NCBI RefSeq assembly: GCF_018812025.1
Contig: NC_063061.1
Location: forward strand, 1,620,001 to 1,684,000
Direction: 5' to 3'
From: Megalobrama amblycephala
Lineage: Eukaryota > Chordata > Actinopteri > Cypriniformes > Xenocyprididae
Length of the DNA: 64,000 nt
Within the stretch, counting starts at the first letter, position 1, and the number at the start of each line of letters is the position of its first letter. Below, in pieces: positions 12,780 to 25,769 of the stretch. Under the pieces are notes generated by a model. It saw nothing but the letters and a program-made list of their open reading frames with translations. It was not told where the DNA came from and ran no database searches. The position numbers were made by a program, and so were the translations under genes.

Positions 12780-15000
12780 GGCATTCTTTTATAATTTTAT
12801 GATTTTTTTCTTGTTATATTCTTTATAATGAATTGATTGAGGAATACCAAGAAGGTTGATGTCTAACTTTAAAAAATGAACGAGGAGGAGGGTAGTGAAT
12901 GATGGTTGCATTTAAGGTAAGGTATGCATTTAAGGGTTAAATAAGTTGCAGTTTTCGTAAATATATAAAAACTATGCTTTTTGTTACGAGTAAGCAGAGC
13001 GTGACCGACTTAAATGTAGATATTTACCCTGCATCCAATGTTTAAGGTCAGAACTGACGAGTTTGTGTCTGGGAAGAGCACTCAGTTGGCCAAAGTGACT
13101 TTTCTAAAGCGATACCGGGACTGCAGTGAACGAAATAAGTGAAGATATAAGGTAATCAGAATAATCAAAAATCTAAATTAAGGCATAACTAATGATTAAT
13201 TTCTAATTGGAAACACAACCTAAGAGTAATAATCATTTGTAATTGGAGTCCGATTAAACGAGTGAAATTAAGTGAACCTTCAGAGGCTTCAGACGCGTTA
13301 ATCTTCACCCAGGTCGCCGGATTCCGTTTTTGGGCCGATGGCGGGTTTCTTACAGCCTGGAGCTCAAATCTCTGAAAAATCAAAACGAAAGGAATGAATT
13401 AGTACAACGTGGCCTTCGATTTACTTAAATGAGAGAATTGATTAATTAGTTATGGGAGCAGATTCTTAATTCATGGCCACGATTTACAAAAAAAAGGGGG
13501 GAAAAAAATTGGTAAATCGTGGCCATAATTTACTAAAACACTGAAATTAATTCTTAATTCGTGGCCACAGTATATATATGTATTTGTCTGCATGTCCTGT
13601 GCGGGGCTCCGTACATTTCAGCTTGCCTCGATTTCACATGATACATTTGTACATCTCCTCCCTGTGGCTAAGACCATCTCTGAGCAGAACTTGAATTGGA
13701 ATAACACATTTGACAGACCTTTTCATGTGTAATATTGCACAGGAGACTGGCAATTATATTTTGGCAGTTCTGCTCCATTTAGAGAGGTCCAAAGCACTCT
13801 TGAGTTTGACGTGTACTTATGTATTATACAGAGTATGTCCTAGCTTATGTCCTTGCTGATGTGATCTACCCAACTAGGACATGATCCTGGATCACCACAC
13901 CTCTCGGTCTGGCAACAGCACAGAAGGAACCACATATTTTCAAAAACTGACTTGCATGATTTGTGTTTTGGCTGGTTTACAGTCCACCAGACACCAGTCA
14001 ATACTGTACGTCTACAACACTTTATTCTTAAACTTTTATTCTAAACACGGTCATTTCCATGTTTAGTGCTAACACATGTAATGTCTCAACAACTCTAATC
14101 ATAGAAAAACAAATAGCTTATAATTACGATTAACTGATATAGTGTAGCTAAGAGCTATATTTGTTTGTGGGAGTTATAAGGCATGATGTAAGAAATAGAA
14201 AAGTTGCCGGTTCAAAACATGATATGGTGTGGTCCAGGAGCTGACTATATTTTGGGCAATATGACTGTCTGAAGTGGCTTGGGAAATGTTATATATTTGT
14301 TGTGTCAGTGTGTTGTTCTGTTTTATTGCATGTGTTTATTTAAAAAAAAAATACATGCATAGAGTTTCACTGCTCCAAAAACCTGTAAAATGAGTTTTCT
14401 GTTGAGTGTGCTAATTGGATGTGTGTTTTCATGTAGTGAGATCCCTTTGGAATAATTGAATGAAAACAGCAATCCCATGAGAGCGACTGTGGTGAAGCAA
14501 TTGACAGCCTGTCGAGAAATCCAGGGCTGCGGGAAGCTTGTGAAAATCACAACAGCCTGAGTTTGACATCTGTATTTTTGTTCTAACACTTCATTTGTGC
14601 CTTCACTGTGACAACTCACTTTAAGAAGCTCTATGCCGTGAGCGTGTATGTATATTCCCACAGTCATAATAGAAATATCGGTATTTATGTACATTATTTA
14701 GGGTGCATATAAACAGTTCACATTCAAGTCCTCAATTATGTTGTATTTTTGTGTCATATTTCTTTTCTCAAAGCATTTAATTTTATATTAAAAAGATGTC
14801 ACATGTAGGTGTTACAAAAAAAGTCTGACACAATTTAATTAATTGTTCTTGAAGCAGATTTCAAATGCATCTGATTTGTTACCCAGGAAAAAGAAAGGAC
14901 TGATTAAATTTTGAACACATCATCCATCACTTTAATGTGCAATGAAAAATTACAATCCATAAGCACATATAAAAAGTGTTTTTTGGTACTTTAAGTAGAT
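12780..15000. other. intronic stretch with a short GTGGCCA repeat
   Basis: 13400-13580 holds three spaced copies of a 'cgtggcc' / 'ggccacg' motif next to atttac, in both orientations; this looks like a small repeat family. The rest shows no exon, RNA gene or clear element. Confidence 0.35.
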
Positions 15001-15116
15001 TTGTAAGGCCACACTTTAGTTTAGGGTCCAATTCTCACTATTAACTATTAACTACTACTAACTACGATTTTTGTAATTACTGCTTACTAATAGCTAGTAA
15101 ATTAGTTGTTAAATGT

Positions 15117-15480
15117 AGTTTTTTTGTGTGTGTCCCTTTAAATGCAAATGAGCTGCTGGTCCAGAAGAGGGCGGAGCTTTAACAGCTCACGCTTCGGTTG
15201 CTCAACAACAACACTCTACTACAACAACTCTTCCTCTTCTCTAAAGCAGCCCAACATGGCCCCGCCCCCTTTATTTTGTGTTCTCGGGGGCGGGGTTTAT
15301 GTAAATTTTAGGGTTAGTGATGTCACTTACCCAGGAAGAATCTCATTGTAGTCCCTACCAGCCGTTTGTTGTAGTTCTTAAACAGAGAATTCTGTAAAAG
15401 AAAATATCTCTCTTTGCATTGAACTTTGAGCGTCGTAACTTTGCAGATTATGTTCAAACAGCAACATTACACACGAATAT
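15117..15480 (+). mobile_element. partial copy of the 'gcaaatgagctgctg' TTAA family
   Basis: Shares blocks with the fuller copy at 46817-47619: 'tgtgtccctttaaatgc', 'gaagagggcggagcttt', 'gttagtgatgtcactta' and 'aaaatatctctctttgc'. Both ends are missing. A fragment of a different repeat (15005-15110, actttagtttagggtcc) lies just upstream. Confidence 0.65.
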
Positions 15481-15954
15481 TGATCTAATATTGAACTTTA
15501 AGCCTTCTAAATATTGACACACACCATATATTATACATACTATTTTCTTATTTCTTCATGTTTTTTTTTTTTTTTTTTTTTTTCTAATTTTATTTTCTGC
15601 TCTTGGGTCCATAGTCATAGCTATCTATATTATGTATTTCTTTTTCCTGTGGCGCAGGTCATTTCTGCCTTGTTTTGCATTGACAACATTGAACTATAAC
15701 TATTTGGGAACCCAACACACTTTGTGTTCTTTGCATATAGGGAGGAGCGGCACTGACATCACTCTTCCTGAGCAAACTGACTGTAAATATAAAAGACATC
15801 CGCAGTACCACTTACTTTACAGATGTATGTTTCCAAACGAATTTCACATCAGTAGGGCTGGACTTCCTTGGCTCTTTTGTCTGGTTATTATATCTCAACA
15901 ATGGCGCTATAGTGAAGTCCTTTAGCAGCTATCTGTAATGGTGCTTTCTAAGGG

Positions 15955-16600
15955 CATGTGTGTGTGTGTGTGTGTCTGTGTGTGTTCGCTCAGATTCTTT
16001 CATTCCAGCCTAATGGAAGTGTTGAGAATGAGATACTTTTGTCTGGGTTTTAATTAAGAGTTCAGTCAATGGAGCCCAACTTCCCTCATTGTGTTCAGAT
16101 TAGCCAGCCGACTGATGATGAGGATTGTGGGAGATGAAGCTGGCTCCAGGGGAAACATGTGTTCATATTATCAGTCAAAGCACATTTCCCCCCTCTGTCT
16201 CTCTGGGTAATGGAGCACTCTTTGTGGCGCGATATTAATTGAAGGAGGAGAAGGAGCTAAAAAAGGACAAGAAATTGGAGGCATTGGCATAACATTTGCA
16301 CAATGCATAAATTCAGACCGGGGAGAGTTTACTGCTCGACAGGCAACAGGCACGGAGGAGAGAAAACCAGCTCGTGATCCTGAGTGCCAGTGGATATTTT
16401 AACTATTTCCCTGCCAGCAAGTTGCCGACATTTTTGATCATTTTCGCAAAGATCAAGATTGAGTCCGTCAACACTCCCAAAGCTTCATGGGTTCAACATT
16501 TCATTTGGAGTTTTGATTTATATGCTGTTGAATGTCTGATGATCGTGTTAGCTTGCATGTCGCTTGTTTCTTCTTCGCCCGTGTTTTGATCAGGAGATTC
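15955..16600. other. low-repeat island, possible regulatory DNA
   Basis: After a short (TG)n run this segment is balanced in composition and lacks transposon signatures. It has several TAAT/ATTA cores (gttttaattaagag, gatattaattgaagg). Conservation cannot be assessed here, so a regulatory role is only a suggestion. Confidence 0.25.
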
Positions 16601-17324
16601 TGTACTCTTCCAGACGATGTGTAACAGCGCCCCCTACTGTATAACAGTGAAAAGCCTGGAAAATTTCATCAATGGTGAGGAAACAGTTAATGGCTTCAGA
16701 GCTTGGAAACATGTCGTCCCATCAGACGAGGTGCAGCTAAAGGAGGGTCTTTCAGCGTTATAATGTTCACCTGACAGAGGGAAATGAAGCCTTTGGGATG
16801 AAATGACTTGGAGATGTGGTAACTATGAAATATCGTTTAATGGCTCCCTGAGGAGGACAGCGTTTGAGCTCTTTGCTTAGGGAAGTACCCTGAAATGAAG
16901 AATTTGACATCATTTACTCATCCTGTACGCTGGTGTTTTTTTTCTGTGAAACACAAATAAAAAGACAGGCAAAGTTATCACACCACAGCTTTTTTGAACA
17001 GTATTTATTGCATGTCCTCACCAAAAGTGATGTTTCAAGCCATATGGCTCTTCATCTGACAATAAACATTCACAGGTAGGCCCTTATATACAGCAAAAAA
17101 CAATATTGCATGACAAAAAAATAAACAAATAAAAAAAAAAATCAATATATGCATGTAGTACCATAATGATTTCAACATTGGCATCAAAAAAATGAGTGGA
17201 AAACAAACAACTAAACTGAAGGTGAAAATATCAATTAACTTATTACAGCAACAAATCATGTCAATCCTGCACCCAAACAGAAGATCACAAAAAAATTAAT
17301 AAACACAATAAAAAAAAATATGAA

Positions 17325-18280
17325 TACACTACCAGTCAAAAGTTTGGAAAAATTACTATTTTTAATGTTTTTGAACGAAGTCGCTTATGCTCATTAAGGC
17401 TGCATTTATTTCATAATAAATACAGAAAAAAACTATAATATTGTGAAATATTATTAAAATTTAAAATTATGGTTTTCTATTATAATATACTTTAAAATAT
17501 AATTTATTCCTGTGATCAAAGCTGAATTTTCAGCATCATTACTCCAGTCTTCAGTGTCACATGATCCTTCAGAAATCATTCTAATATGATGATTTATTAT
17601 CAATGTTGGAAACAGTTGTGTGGCTTAATAATATTTTATAAACTGTGATATTTTTTCAGGATTCTTTGATGGAAAAAAAGTAAAAAAAAAAATCTGTATT
17701 TATTTAAAATATAAATTTTTTGTGACAATATAAACTACCATTCAAAATTTAGTATTGAGTAAATTGAGTATTTTTTTTTTTTATTTTTTTTTTTATTTTT
17801 TGAAAGAAATTAATACTTTTATTCAGCACGGATGTGTTAAATTGATAAAAAAAAAAAAAAAAAAAGTGATAGAAAAGATATACATTTTGAATAAATGCTG
17901 TTCTTTTTAACCTTTTATTCATCAATGAGTCCTGCAAAAAAGAATCACAGGTTCCAAAAAAATATTAAGCAACACAACCGTTTCCAACATTCATAATAAC
18001 TGAGCATCAAATCATCATATCAGAATGATTTCTGAAGGATCATGTGACACTGAAGACTGGAGATATGATGCTGAAAATTCAGCTTTGATCAAAGAAATAA
18101 ATTATATTTTAAAGTATATTAAAATAAAAAAACATAATTTTAAATTGTAATAATATTCCACAATATTATATTTTTTTCCTGTATTTATTATTAAATAAAT
18201 GTAGCATTAATGAGCATAAGAGATTTCGTTCAAAAACATTAAAAAATAGTAATGTTTCCAAACTTTTGACTGGTAGTGTA
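17325..18280. mobile_element. palindromic TA-type MITE (fish 'AGTCAAAAGTTTGG' family)
   Basis: The left end TACACTACCAGTCAAAAG and right end CTTTTGACTGGTAGTGTA are perfect inverted copies. The similarity runs inward for several hundred bases: 'cttcagtgtcacatgatcc' on the left, its reverse complement on the right. The TA at each tip is the likely target duplication. The centre holds poly(A)/poly(T) tracts. Related copies lie at 44436-46100 and 52255-52700. No transposase. Confidence 0.8.
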
Positions 18281-18289
18281 TATTAAAGA

Positions 18290-19800
18290 AAAGGGTGAAA
18301 AAGTAAAGGGCCCCAATGGTTTAAGGGTGAAGCTGTTAATACAAATCATATATTTTCCCAAATCATATTGCACAAATTCATATCAAATTGCAAAGGCTTG
18401 TGTTTTCTTGTGAGACTGTGATGGTGAAACACGAATGGAGATGTTTTGAAGAAAGATAATGCAGCTCCTTTCCATTCAACAGCAGTTAAAAGCAAATAGT
18501 ACAATAAAGTGTTCATAAATGTAAATCAAACTGTAGCTTTGTGTGATGAACAGAACAAATGTAATCCATCATTCAATCACAATCTTTTTTTCTCCAAAAT
18601 GTTCTCAAACTGTGAAGTCACTGATGCCAAAGTCGCTTTCAAGGAAAGTCTGTTCACTCGGCGGCCATATTTGCATATGAATCCTGAAATCTCAAAACCG
18701 CTTGACACACTGACATTTAAATAACATATTCCAAACCAGAAAATATCAGCTAAAGAGACCTATTACCACGTTTTGCTTGTTTTGACTCTCAGATTGGTGG
18801 AATTTTGTGTAGTTTTCCACCACGAACTCTGCTGTTAAACACAATTATTTTAAAAATAAGTTGAAATAATGCTGGCTTACAGCTTTAACAGAAACAAATA
18901 CCATCCATTAACAACGCTGTTGCTCACAGTAGATCTGTTTTCAAAGTTATTGTTAAAAATCAATTTCTCTTTGGATAAAATTAATGGAGTTTTTACTGCT
19001 GGACCCCGACTGTCGCGCTCTATTGCACTCTCTCCCTTTCATCAGTACTGCGGTCTTTGTGTGTCTAAAGACTTTGTCGATGCTAAACCTCATGCAAAGC
19101 TGTCGTATGACTTCAGAATACTGATATTATTAGCATTCTCATTTAAAACACGTTACACCTTCACATCGGTTCACCAGGAAGACACCAAGCTCTTAAGGCT
19201 GTTGACTTTAAATTGCTGAAATGTTGCGCTCCGTCACGCAAATAACCTGTTAAACACAATAATAGTTCAGCTTTGAATCTCTTCCATTAATTCATAACTG
19301 TGCTTGTATTGACATGTCTGTGAGGATTTGTCCAACGCCGAGGGACACGTTCGACCCAGATACAATAATGAATGAGACTCAATTGTTGAGAGCTTCAGCT
19401 GCGTGTGAATGCTGATTTATTAATTAGATCGTTCATTAGTTCTGCTCCCCAGTTGCTGATTTTCACTCAGCCCGTTTACCTGAACGAGTCTGGCGATGTT
19501 AATCAGTCTGGAAGCCCCTCGGGGACAGAGATCGGCTCTGGACCAGTACTGTTGTGAAGAGTGTTTCAGATAAACGGCCATTTATGTGTTTGTGCGGTGT
19601 ATTGAAATGCGGCTGCATGTTCTCACCTTCACTCTGAATAGAAAACTCGTGGAATTGCATCTCCTGATGTTATTGCTTTTTATGCGTGCTCTGTATTGTT
19701 TGTCATAACGGCAGCATATTCTGAAGTGGTTCCTCTGGGGTGAGAGTCTATGACTCGATGGCAGAAGAAAAACAGTGCTGCTACTGATAATGGTGATAGA
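18290..19800. other. intronic stretch, possible regulatory island at 19380-19620
   Basis: No element ends are visible. 19380-19620 is repeat-poor with ATTA/TAAT cores (gatttattaattagatc). The 116-codon frame at 18869-19219 opens with an ATG, but it has no recognisable domain and no clear splice signals, and is left as chance. Confidence 0.3.
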
Positions 19801-19814
19801 GGACGATATTTCCG

Positions 19815-19985
19815 TTTAAAGAGTTAGTTCACCCAAAAATGAAAATTCTCTCATCAAACCCATTCCAAGACTTTCATCCATTTTCGAAACACAATTGAAG
19901 ATATTTTTAATGAAATCTGAGAGCTTTTTGTTCCTCCACTGAAAGTCGTATTCACCCAAAATTCTGATACTTCAAAATGTTCAAA
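19815..19985. repeat. 'gttagttcacccaaaaatga' repeat fragment
   Basis: The block ttagttcacccaaaaatgaa, followed by sequence ending in 'tttaatgaaatctgagag', recurs near 37198, 43918-44160 and 51885. It is a common fish interspersed repeat whose class I cannot state with confidence. Confidence 0.6.
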
Positions 19986-19989
19986 AAGA

Positions 19990-20515
19990 GATCTTAAAAG
20001 GGAACCTTTTCACAGATGTAATATAAGTCTCTGGTGTCTCCAGAATGCGTGTGTGAAGTTTCAGCTCAAAATCCCCCACAGATCATTTATTATAGCTTGT
20101 CAAATTTGCCCCTATTTGGGTGTGAGCAAAAACACTCCGTTTTTGTTTGTGTCCCTTTAAATGCAAATGAGCTGCTGCTCCCGCCCCCTTTCCAGAAGAG
20201 GGCGGAGCTTTAACAGCTCAACAACAACAAAGCTGGAGAATCTCACGCAGCCAAAATGAGGAAAGTTTTCAGCCTTACATTGTTCAAACCGGAGTCGACA
20301 CTGATGGAGAGACTCAGGAAGAAGTTACAACTTTTAGACGTTTCTGAATGGTTAGTGGATAAATTTATGTAGTTGCTGTGGAGTTGATTCAACTCATCCA
20401 CTAGCATGTGCCGTCATGTTCATCTTTTGTGTTGAATTGACCCTCGTTTGTGAAGCAGTCCGGCGTAAAATGACGGCATGACAGCAACACTCTACTACAA
20501 CAACTCTTTAAGTAC
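19990..20515 (+). mobile_element. truncated copy of the 46817-type TTAA family
   Basis: Runs from 'gggaaccttttcacagatg' through 'aagtttcagctcaaaatcc' and 'aaagctggagaatctcacg' to 'acaacaactctt'. It matches the first two thirds of 46817-47619 almost base for base, then breaks off into unrelated sequence. TTAA precedes the left end. Confidence 0.7.
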
Positions 20516-21284
20516 TCTATTGGGTTTCCATGTTTATGGGGATTTCCATAGAAATAATTATTTTTATACTGTGCAAATTCTGTCCCCTACCCCTAAACCT
20601 AATTACAATGTGATCTAATGAGTACGTATTTCATAATAACAGCATTTATTTATTTATGGTTATGTTCAGCTTTGGAGAAGCATTTTAAGGAACACTTAAT
20701 ACTAATGCAATTAATGTCCAATAAATGTACTTAATTAATGCCATTTTCCAATATTCTGTGACCTAATCTAAAGTGAGAACTATTTATGGTTAACAAGTCA
20801 TTAAAAAAGCATTATCTAACTCTGTATATATGAGCTAATAAGACAATAACAATTTATTACAGTGACAATGACGAACTCACTGTTTGTAAATAGTCTATTA
20901 ATGTATTAACTAGAGTTTGTAAAATAGTAATTAACTAATAGTTTGCAAATGATTTGTCAATACTTTATTACTGTATATTTATTATAAAGCGTCACCATAT
21001 ATTTTACCGTGCTTTAAAGAAGTACACCATTTTGATGGTGTTGACTAGCATACTAAAAAACCTATAATTTTAACTGTGTTATTCAATATTACATTTGAAG
21101 TTAAAATATATGAAATGTAGTAAATTACAAATTTATCATTACAAATATACATGACACACAAGTTTCACTGGAAAGACATTAAATTATATTTTAGTTTACC
21201 AAAAATGCTTGTCAATAAGTCCAGCTATACAACCATATTTCAAAGACAATTGAAGTAATTATGAAATTACATGTAAAATTGTAC
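20516..21284. other. AT-rich DNA with repeat remnants
   Basis: The segment to about 20998 ends in 'tttataaagcgtcacc', resembling the TTATAAAGTGTTACC tip of a common fish hAT-like repeat, so it is probably a degraded element. No gene. Confidence 0.35.
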
Positions 21285-21288
21285 TTAA

Positions 21289-22895
21289 CCCTCTGGGGTC
21301 TGAGGATTTTTGGGGCCCTGGAGAAGTTTTGACATGCCCTGACATTTGTGCTTTTTTCAGTTGTTCATAAACATATTAATGGAAAAAGTGTCATTACACT
21401 GTATTCAGCACAAACTAGGCTACAATAATATGTGAGGAACATATATGTACATGTTTGTGTTTTTGAAGGAATAACGTTTATGAGTGGTTATTGAAAAAAC
21501 AAAAAACTTAAGTCACTGAAATAAAGCCAAAAAATATATATTAAATCTGTGTTCCCAAGACTTCTGGGTATTGGAGGTTGTAGACTAGAGTTTTTGCTTC
21601 AAAATGATGTAAAAATTATGCTGCCTACTCCTTCATATAAAACAATAGAGAGATTTAAATTTTGTAAGACACTGTTTGTCAAGAAACACAGTATTCGTGG
21701 AGGCGTGAATCATCATGAATAATGGGTGATTCTCACCTGAGAAGACAAAAGAATTGCATAATAATGACCTGAAATGACTTGCATAATAATGAGCTCTTTC
21801 AGTCAGGTAGGCTGTGAAAAAACCTGTGAGACATTGATCATGTCTCAAGCTCATCATGGTGTATATCAAACATACAGAAAAAACAGCAACACTGTGAAAT
21901 ATTATTACAATATAAAATAATGGTATTCTATTATATTCTTTAAAATATAATGTATTTCTGTGATGCAAAGTGTCTGAACAATTATGTTACCTCTATGGCA
22001 TTTCATATAGGCTTTTAGCTTAAAAGCATGCACATTTGGAGAAATATTGATGGATTCTCATATGTTTATGTCAATTTTCTATACAGAGTAATATTTATTC
22101 AATATTTATTGTCATATGAGCGCTGGATACTGTGTTTTCAATTCATACTTGCAGCCGGAGGGCGCTCTGTACACCTTTAGTCCACAAATTAATCTAAAGA
22201 AGAACAACCATGTGACTCTCCAGGAACTAACAGAGGTCAGAGATCGCTATATCATCCAGATAAACACTTTTCAAGACAATAAATACACGATTGAGATGAT
22301 GAATGCATGCATTGCCTCAGTATTTGCGTCTGAATAGCGCTGGCTCCGTGGGCGTGGCCGCATTAGCGGATAATGAGCTGAATCACAGACTTCTGACATG
22401 GCTCTCTTTTCATACAGATTACATAAACACATAATTTTTCTTTTCGATTTGACTTACACGATTTAAAACCTGACATTTCAGCGTTTCTTTAGACATATGT
22501 CTCATGTTTGTTTGATAAGTATTCTCTAAGTTACAGTTCATTTTCTGAGAACCATCAGAATGGAGAAAGAGACGGCAGATCAGATTTTGCTGCTATGTGA
22601 AGAAAATCCAGCAAAACACTCCAGAGTGTTCGTTTCATTTGTAAATAACATGCAGTCAAGTGTACAAAAACATACATTCAGTTTTGCACTTGAGTATAAT
22701 ATTTTAAAGGATATTATTTTCATAGTAAGTATTCTTTTGGAAGTGTACTTCTTTTTCTCAAGGACATTTTGTCATCCCACTTGCTCATATTTATGTTGGT
22801 GATCTCAGCAGAGATGCGTGATGATTGAGGATTTGAGTGTTTTCTTGTCCAGCAGCTGTAGTTAGTCCATTTAAAACCCAGAGGCCTCCAAAGGC
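21289..22895. mobile_element. piggyBac-like TTAA element, non-autonomous
   Basis: TTAA at 21285-21288 is followed by CCCTCTGGGGTCTGAGG. The other edge (about 22880-22895) reads CCAGAGGCCTCCAAAGG and is close to the inverted tip seen at 36255-36268 (CCCCAGAGGGTTAA). TTAA followed by CCC is characteristic of piggyBac. Short frames (22116-22337 and 22560-22802) lie inside but show no transposase motif. Related copies: 35530-36264 (inverted, truncated) and 27890-28550 (divergent). Confidence 0.6.
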
Positions 22896-22899
22896 TAAA

Positions 22900-24255
22900 G
22901 GCTGAGCACTATTGATCGAGCTCTAGAAGCGCTGAAGCTCATACAGAGTCCTGCAGCAGCTCTCAGTGTGATGCTGAGAACGTAATCACGCCCTGCGCTG
23001 CTGCTCTTAATCCATTTACTGTTTGACAGCCGTGCAATTGTTTCCCCTACAAACCCTTTGTCAGGTGACAGTTCTGGGGTCAGGAAAATGCCGGGTGAGT
23101 CTACTTCTGCATTTGGGGGGATTTATTTGTCGATTCGACGGAGGTTATTGTCCAGCCGTGTAATGCCAGAGAAAAGGGTTCACCTTGGTGTTGCCGTTGG
23201 ATTACGGCATGCGTCGCTCAGGTGTAGATGAGACGAGACCATTTATATTTGGTATTTATAACATACTGAAGTTGCAAATGCTGTGTTTTAATCTTAAATG
23301 CCATGCCTGACAGGACAGGATAATTGCAACCACTAGTTGAGACCGAAATATATGCAGCGCTTGTGACATTTATCCACAGGCATTAGCCATACTGCTTATA
23401 ACCTTATAAATGTACAGAAACAGACTGTCTGACTGTCAAAGGCCAGATTCTCTCACTAATAGACAGACAGTCAACTGAATGCACACTTCTGAAGATTTTC
23501 TTTTCTAACTTCAAGAGGATTGCTTTGCTCTCAGCGATTAAAAGCTTTTTGATCATCATTGTGACTGTCTATTGACTTCAGAAAGTGCTTCATGTGATGA
23601 CATCAAAATGAACTGGTTTATTCAAGTCAAAATATATAATTATAACTACATTAGGTGACACCAGTGTTAGAAACAGCTCCTCAAGATAATGACGCCACAA
23701 AATGAGTCCTTACATGTTTTGAAGAATGATTTTCATTCTCCATGTGGCAGACGTTCAGTCATCTAGCTCTCTAGTTTATTGTCTTCTCATAAACTGATGT
23801 ACCAAATAGTCTACAGTATGTATGAAGTAGTGAATTTACATAATCATTAGAGAGCTGCTGTGCAAGTATGAATGTTTATGTAGTTTTTGTGCAATAAATT
23901 CACCATAATTGATCATGCATGACATCCTGCTGCATAACTACAGACATGGAAGTATTTAATGTCAGTGATCAGTTATTCACTGCAGCAGTGCCATGGCATT
24001 ATCTTCTCCGGCCTCACGTACAGGAACAGAAGAGCTTCTGTTAATTACACTGTGAAATCTGCTGTTTGATTAGATTACGCATCTTTACATTCCCATCTAG
24101 TCTCCATTAGATGCGCAAAATGCCAATGAATTTTTCTTTCTTGGTGGAAGAGAGATGCAAATAGAAATGAGTTGAAGTTTTGAAGACACAGGGGCTAAAG
24201 TGTCAGAGAAATCAGATGAGCTTGTGATCTCTTGTTCTGGATGGTCTAAAGCAGG
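22900..24255. other. intronic stretch, low-repeat island at its start
   Basis: 22900-23230 is repeat-poor and relatively GC-rich and could be regulatory. No exon could be supported in the remainder. Confidence 0.3.
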
Positions 24256-24263
24256 ACCATCAG

Positions 24264-25760
24264 CAGGGGCGGATTTCGTGATTCGGGGGCCCTAAACAAT
24301 TGCAGGTTCCTTTCACTGTTGTGATGCCTGCTTGCTGCACGACCGTGTCCCATAGTTGTGTCCAATTTTTTAAATTTTCCATGTACATGTTATAAATAAT
24401 GGCTTTCTTTCCTGTTGTAGACCCCTTGTTCACGTGTAAACAGGTTATAACTGTATTAGAGTAGGTTGGTGCTTTGGGGTAATGTCTACACAATGCAAGA
24501 CTGTCTAATTCTAAACTTTAAAATACTTTTTTATATTGTAATTACAAATTTAAATTAAACTGAAGGAAATTATAAATTTACACGCTTAAGGATTAATTCA
24601 ACCAAAAATGAAGTGTGCCAGTGAGCATGTGTCCTCTATTTGGGTCCTTCACAGAAATGAGTGAGTGCCATTTACAACAATAAACATTTAATATGCATTG
24701 TTGCTCAGTATTTAATTATTACAGAAGAGGATTAGGGCCAAGCAATAATAAAAAAATAAAACCATCTCGAGATTAAAGTTGTTAAATTTCGAGAAAAAAC
24801 TCATTAAATTTCGAGAAAAAAGTCGAGATAAAATGTTGAGAATAAAGTCATTAAATTATGAGAATAAAGTCATTAAATTATGAGAAAAAAGTCGTTAAAT
24901 TATGAGAACAAATTTGTAATTTAACGAATTTGTTCTCGTAATTTAACAACTTTTTTCTCATAATTTAATGACTTTATTCTCAACATTTTATCTCAACTTT
25001 TTTCTCGAAATTTAACGAGATTTTTCTCGAAACTTTAATCTCGAGATGGTTTTATTTTTTTATTATTGCTTGGCCCTAATCCTCTTCCATATAATTATAG
25101 CTTCAGGTGCATATTTTCATTTGTGAAATCAGTTTTTTTTTTTTTTTTTTTTTCTGAATTCAGGTTTGTTTGTTTTTTCTGGGTGGTTATATTAAATGTA
25201 TTAATCAAAAAGCATGTCTAATTAATTGAAATCATGAAACTTGTTTAATTTAACAGCAATTTATTAAAAGTTTAACAAAAATTACATTCTTAGAGCCCAA
25301 ATTCTGTGCTTTCCTTTTTTTTTTTCTGTATTCCATTTTAAAGTTTATTCAAAAACATATCTAATAAATTGAATTCCTAAAAACAACTTAATTTATTCAT
25401 TTGCGTTCAATAATAGGGTCCTATGAATTTTTTTAAAGAAATTATGTTTTGTGTATTTAAATTTTTCTGGCTATCAAATGAAGACATAAAACATTAATCG
25501 TTTATTCCAATGAAAATTAAACAAACCCTTTAAAGTTTTTGTACACAACAGACAATAGCATTAAGATGTACGTTTTACTGATCAAGAGTAATATAATCAA
25601 ACTTTTATTTTGATGGGTTGCCTTGAAAACCTTTTCTGTGTGTGTGTGTGTGTGTATGGTATGATGAAATATGGACGGAATCGTGGAAATCCTACATATT
25701 GTGGCTTTCGGGGTCCAAGGCGGTCGCATTACCTTTGCCTAATGGTTAAGTCCGCCTCTG
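24264..25760. mobile_element. complete hAT-type element with 8-bp target duplication
   Basis: The left tip CAGGGGCGGATTT and right tip AGTCCGCCTCTG are inverted near-copies. The 8 bases outside each tip are identical (accatcag at 24256-24263 and 25761-25768), the target-site duplication length expected for hAT transposons. The interior is AT-rich and contains a younger palindromic MITE (24720-25091). A 77-codon minus frame near the left end may be a transposase remnant, but shows no motif I can name. Confidence 0.85.
24720..25091. mobile_element. palindromic MITE, copy 1
   Basis: The ends TACAGAAGAGGATTAGGGCC and GGCCCTAATCCTCTTCC pair as inverted repeats. Almost the whole 372 bp folds on itself: 'ctcgagattaaagttgt' on the left, 'aactttaatctcgag' on the right. 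A 7-bp direct repeat (taattat) flanks it at 24713-24719 and 25092-25098. The interior is built from TTAAATTATGAGA-type steps. A second, expanded copy lies at 44506-45220. Confidence 0.85.
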
Positions 25761-25769
25761 ACCATCAGG

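Noticed and set aside
14323..14694. 123-codon minus-strand frame
   Set aside because: No recognisable domain, no supporting splice sites or neighbours; compatible with chance.
18869..19219. 116-codon + strand frame
   Set aside because: Hydrophobic and basic mixture with no domain, no splice signals and no conserved motif that I can identify.
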